From NCBI GenBank assembly GCA_945938055.1, contig CAMEUH010000009.1, positions 1 through 25,212 of the forward strand: 25,212 bases of DNA, written 5' to 3'. Positions 23,454-25,212 of this stretch are shown here, in pieces. Under the pieces are notes generated by a model, which was not told the origin of the DNA, searched no databases, and was given only the letters and a program-made list of their open reading frames with translations. This DNA comes from an uncultured Eubacteriaceae bacterium (GTDB taxonomy: Bacteria > Bacillota > Clostridia > Lachnospirales > Lachnospiraceae). Positions within the stretch are counted from its first letter, which is position 1. Every line of letters begins with the position of its first letter. A program made the translations under genes and the position numbers.

Positions 23454-24563
23454 ATGTTAGAAGAACTAAAAAAGAAAAGTATCAAAAAATCACTTTTTGC
23501 AACAATCTTGCTATTGATTGTCGGCATTGGACTGATTGTACTGGAGTTTTCCAATCTGAAATCCTTAATAAAGGGACCGGTACAGTTTGAAACATTAAAG
23601 CCGGAAGAAATTACGGAAGACTTGATTGTTGATGCATCCATTAATATCAATTTTGGTGCATTTATGGAGAGATACGAGAAGAACACAAAGACAAATGTAG
23701 AGCGGACGACAGATCTTTATTACGTTATTCTTACCGGAGATGAGTATGATGAAGATTTCTGCTTCATGGGACTTAAGGTAAGCCCGACTTACATGAAAAG
23801 AATGGATAAGATGGCAGATGCATCTTATTATGGTGAAGCAACCGAGACCATTAAGTTCTCAGGAGCAATTAATAAAATGGATAAGGATGAGTATAAGTAT
23901 TTTAAAGAATATCTGATGGAAGGCGGGCTTACGGCCAAGGAGGTAGAAGAATATGCACTTCCGTATTATATTTCATCAGGAGCATTAACCGGTGGCGCAG
24001 CAACCACAGTTTAGGTTATTACCGGTCTTGGCGTTCTGTTGATTCTTTTTGCTGTTTTCAGAGTCATTTATGCATTAAATGGTGGAAACTTAAATAAATT
24101 GAAAAAGGAAATTGAGGCATCCGGATACAGTGAAGAGCGTGTTTCTTCTGAGTATGCAAGTGCACCGGTCTTAAATAAAGGAAACGAATTGCGTATTGGA
24201 AAGACATTTCTTTTTTACTTAGATGGTTCAAAGCCGCGTCTTATCAAAAATGATTCGATTGTGTGGGCTTATCAGAAAACAACAACGCATCGTACCAATG
24301 GTATTAAGACAGGAACAACTTATTCCATACTGATTTATCTGGCAGATAAGAAGACAAGGGATATTTCTGTCAATAGTGAAGCAGTTGCAAAAGAAGTATT
24401 ACAGTGTATGGAACAGAACATTCCGAGAGCGGTTCTGGGGTATTCGGAAGAACTGAATCGTATATATCGTAGGGAATATGATAATTTCCTGAAACTCCGT
24501 TATAATAATCCGGAATATAATACAATAGATAATACTGGATTTAATACAGAGTATAATTATTAA
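23454..24563 (+). pseudogene. Two-TM membrane protein gene (DUF6709-like) interrupted by one in-frame TAG
   Basis: The frame from 23454 (MLEELKKKSIKKSLF, with AAAGGAG six bases upstream) runs to a TAG at 24012-24014. It continues in the same frame without another stop to TAA at 24561-24563. An alternative ATG at 23427 with AGGGGA upstream adds nine residues. The first part has one membrane helix (SLFATILLLIVGIGLIVLEF) and a polar domain. Directly after the TAG comes a second helix (VITGLGVLLILFAVFRVIYA) and a domain around GKTFLFYLDGSKPRLIKNDS and YSILIYLADKKTRDISVNS. The whole would be about 370 residues, like the two-TM DUF6709-type proteins of gut Clostridia. Codon use and hydrophobicity remain gene-like after the stop. 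It could be a recent nonsense mutation, a sequencing error or a readthrough site. Function is unknown. Confidence 0.7.
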
Positions 24564-24617
24564 AATAATCATAATATTATAAATTTTTTGTAATTTCGCC
24601 AAAATTTATAAACAATT

Positions 24618-24638
24618 TGTGGATAACTCTGTGAATAA
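24618..24638 (-). promoter_or_regulatory. Two tandem DnaA boxes
   Basis: On the minus strand, TTATCCACA (24618-24626) and TTATTCACA (24630-24638) both match the DnaA box TTATNCACA exactly. They have the same orientation and start 12 bases apart. A one-mismatch third copy, TTATCCCCA, lies at 24662-24670. The sequence to the left (24564-24612) is very AT-rich. No dnaA or dnaN gene is nearby. Confidence 0.6.
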
Positions 24639-24670
24639 TCTGAACGAAATGAAAATCTTATTGGGGATAA

Positions 24671-24699
24671 GTCCTCTGCCAGAAGGCAGAGGACATTTT
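24671..24699 (+). terminator. Rho-independent terminator after the split membrane-protein gene
   Basis: A perfect 10-bp stem GTCCTCTGCC / GGCAGAGGAC (24671-24680, 24685-24694) with an AGAA loop is followed by ATTTTAT on the + strand. The minus-strand side lacks a T run, so it is mainly a + strand terminator, although it also lies just past the end of the convergent kinase gene. Confidence 0.8.
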
Positions 24700-24724
24700 A
24701 TATCTTTCCATGCGGATATTGTAA

Positions 24725-25212
24725 TTAGCATTGTGTCAAAATTTGATATAGACGATTGGCATCGATTGGCTTTATGATAAAATCATTCATGCCAGCGTCT
24801 TTGGCAGCATTGCATTCGGACTCAAAAGAATCAGCAGTCATGGCAATAATCGGAATAGTTTTGGCATCGGAACGTTCCAGGGAGCGGATGGCTTTCGTGG
24901 CATCCAGTCCATTCATGACCGGCATGCGGATGTCCATGAGGATAGCCTGGAAAGTATCTGGTTTCTGCGTGGAGAATAATTCCAGTGCCTGTTTACCATT
25001 TTCTGCACGAACCACAGTGGCTTTTTGGAATTCCAGCAGCTTGCAGGCTACTTCTGCATTCAGGTCATTGTCTTCAACCAGAAGAAGGGTTCGGCCCTGT
25101 AAAAGACAGGAGGAATTTGTGTAGTTTTTTTCAGACGGGGAGGAACTGTGCGCAAGCTTCAAAGTAAAGAAGAATTCACTACCTTTTCCCGGCTTGCTAA
25201 GAAGTTCAATCT
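24725..25212 (-). CDS. C-terminal part of a hybrid sensor histidine kinase (receiver domain; partial at window edge)
   Basis: The minus-strand frame is open through the right edge of the window. The first visible residues, IELLSKPGKGSEFFFTLKLA, are the end of a histidine-kinase ATPase domain (the G2/G3 'GKGSxFxFTL' strand). After a short linker comes a complete receiver domain: LLLVEDNDLN (acidic pair), AILMDIRMPVMNG (phosphoacceptor Asp), IIAMTAD (conserved Thr) and DFIIKPID (conserved Lys). This is therefore a hybrid kinase in which phosphate would move from the kinase His to the receiver Asp, usually on to an Hpt protein. Sensor domains and start codon lie outside the window, so the signal is unknown. 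A shorter start near 25162 is only a TTG within the kinase domain. Confidence 0.9.
   Translation of the reverse strand, partial: IELLSKPGKGSEFFFTLKLAHSSSPSEKNYTNSSCLLQGRTLLLVEDNDLNAEVACKLLEFQKATVVRAENGKQALELFSTQKPDTFQAILMDIRMPVMNGLDATKAIRSLERSDAKTIPIIAMTADSFESECNAAKDAGMNDFIIKPIDANRLYQILTQC

Noticed and set aside
24039..24563. Independent gene for the second half of the split membrane protein
   Set aside because: Its apparent start is a TTG inside a membrane helix with no ribosome site, and the frame is continuous with the upstream half apart from one TAG.

Overview
The window looks like low-GC Firmicutes DNA, most likely a Clostridia/Lachnospiraceae-type gut anaerobe. This is inferred from strong AGGAGG-type ribosome sites, AT-rich codon use, an oxygen-sensitive-type cysteine desulfidase, an intracellular GH43 and an IS91-type zinc-finger transposase. 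No rRNA or ribosomal marker is present to settle the taxonomy.

Left region (1-16045): a one-directional defence island on the + strand. It opens with the last residues of a probable XRE/Cro regulator (1-48). A six-gene cassette with overlapping or near-abutting ends follows: a cytosine-5 DNA methyltransferase, a protein with a nuclease-like C-terminus that appears to have lost its catalytic residues, a MORC/HSP90-like GHKL ATPase, a Z1-domain superfamily-2 ATPase/helicase, a DUF4420 PD-(D/E)XK nuclease and an AIPR-family protein. This has the make-up of the MORC-type restriction-modification systems predicted by comparative genomics: the methylase would mark self DNA, the two ATPases would sense or remodel DNA, and the nuclease would cut. 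Downstream come an HNH-type zinc-finger nuclease candidate, a Schlafen-type AlbA_2 ATPase protein with a tandemly repeated linker and different codon use, and two DUF262 proteins resembling the GmrSD/BrxU modification-dependent restriction enzymes. Only the first of the two DUF262 proteins shows an HNH signature.

Junction (16046-17715): no intact ordinary gene except a 62-residue ORF. It holds a hairpin, four short GTATC(A/G)CAC repeats, a short piece encoding what reads as the C-terminus of EF-Tu followed by a strong terminator (a possible attachment-site scar), an internally deleted IS91-type transposase with the small partner gene, two hairpins and an unidentified minus-strand reading frame.

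Right region (17716-25212): ordinary chromosome. It carries a GH43 glycosidase, a divergent pair of L-cysteine desulfidase (-) and LysR regulator (+), a PF09818 ABC-class ATPase (-), a membrane protein gene split by one in-frame TAG, a pair of DnaA boxes, a terminator, and the C-terminal end of a hybrid sensor kinase that runs off the right edge.
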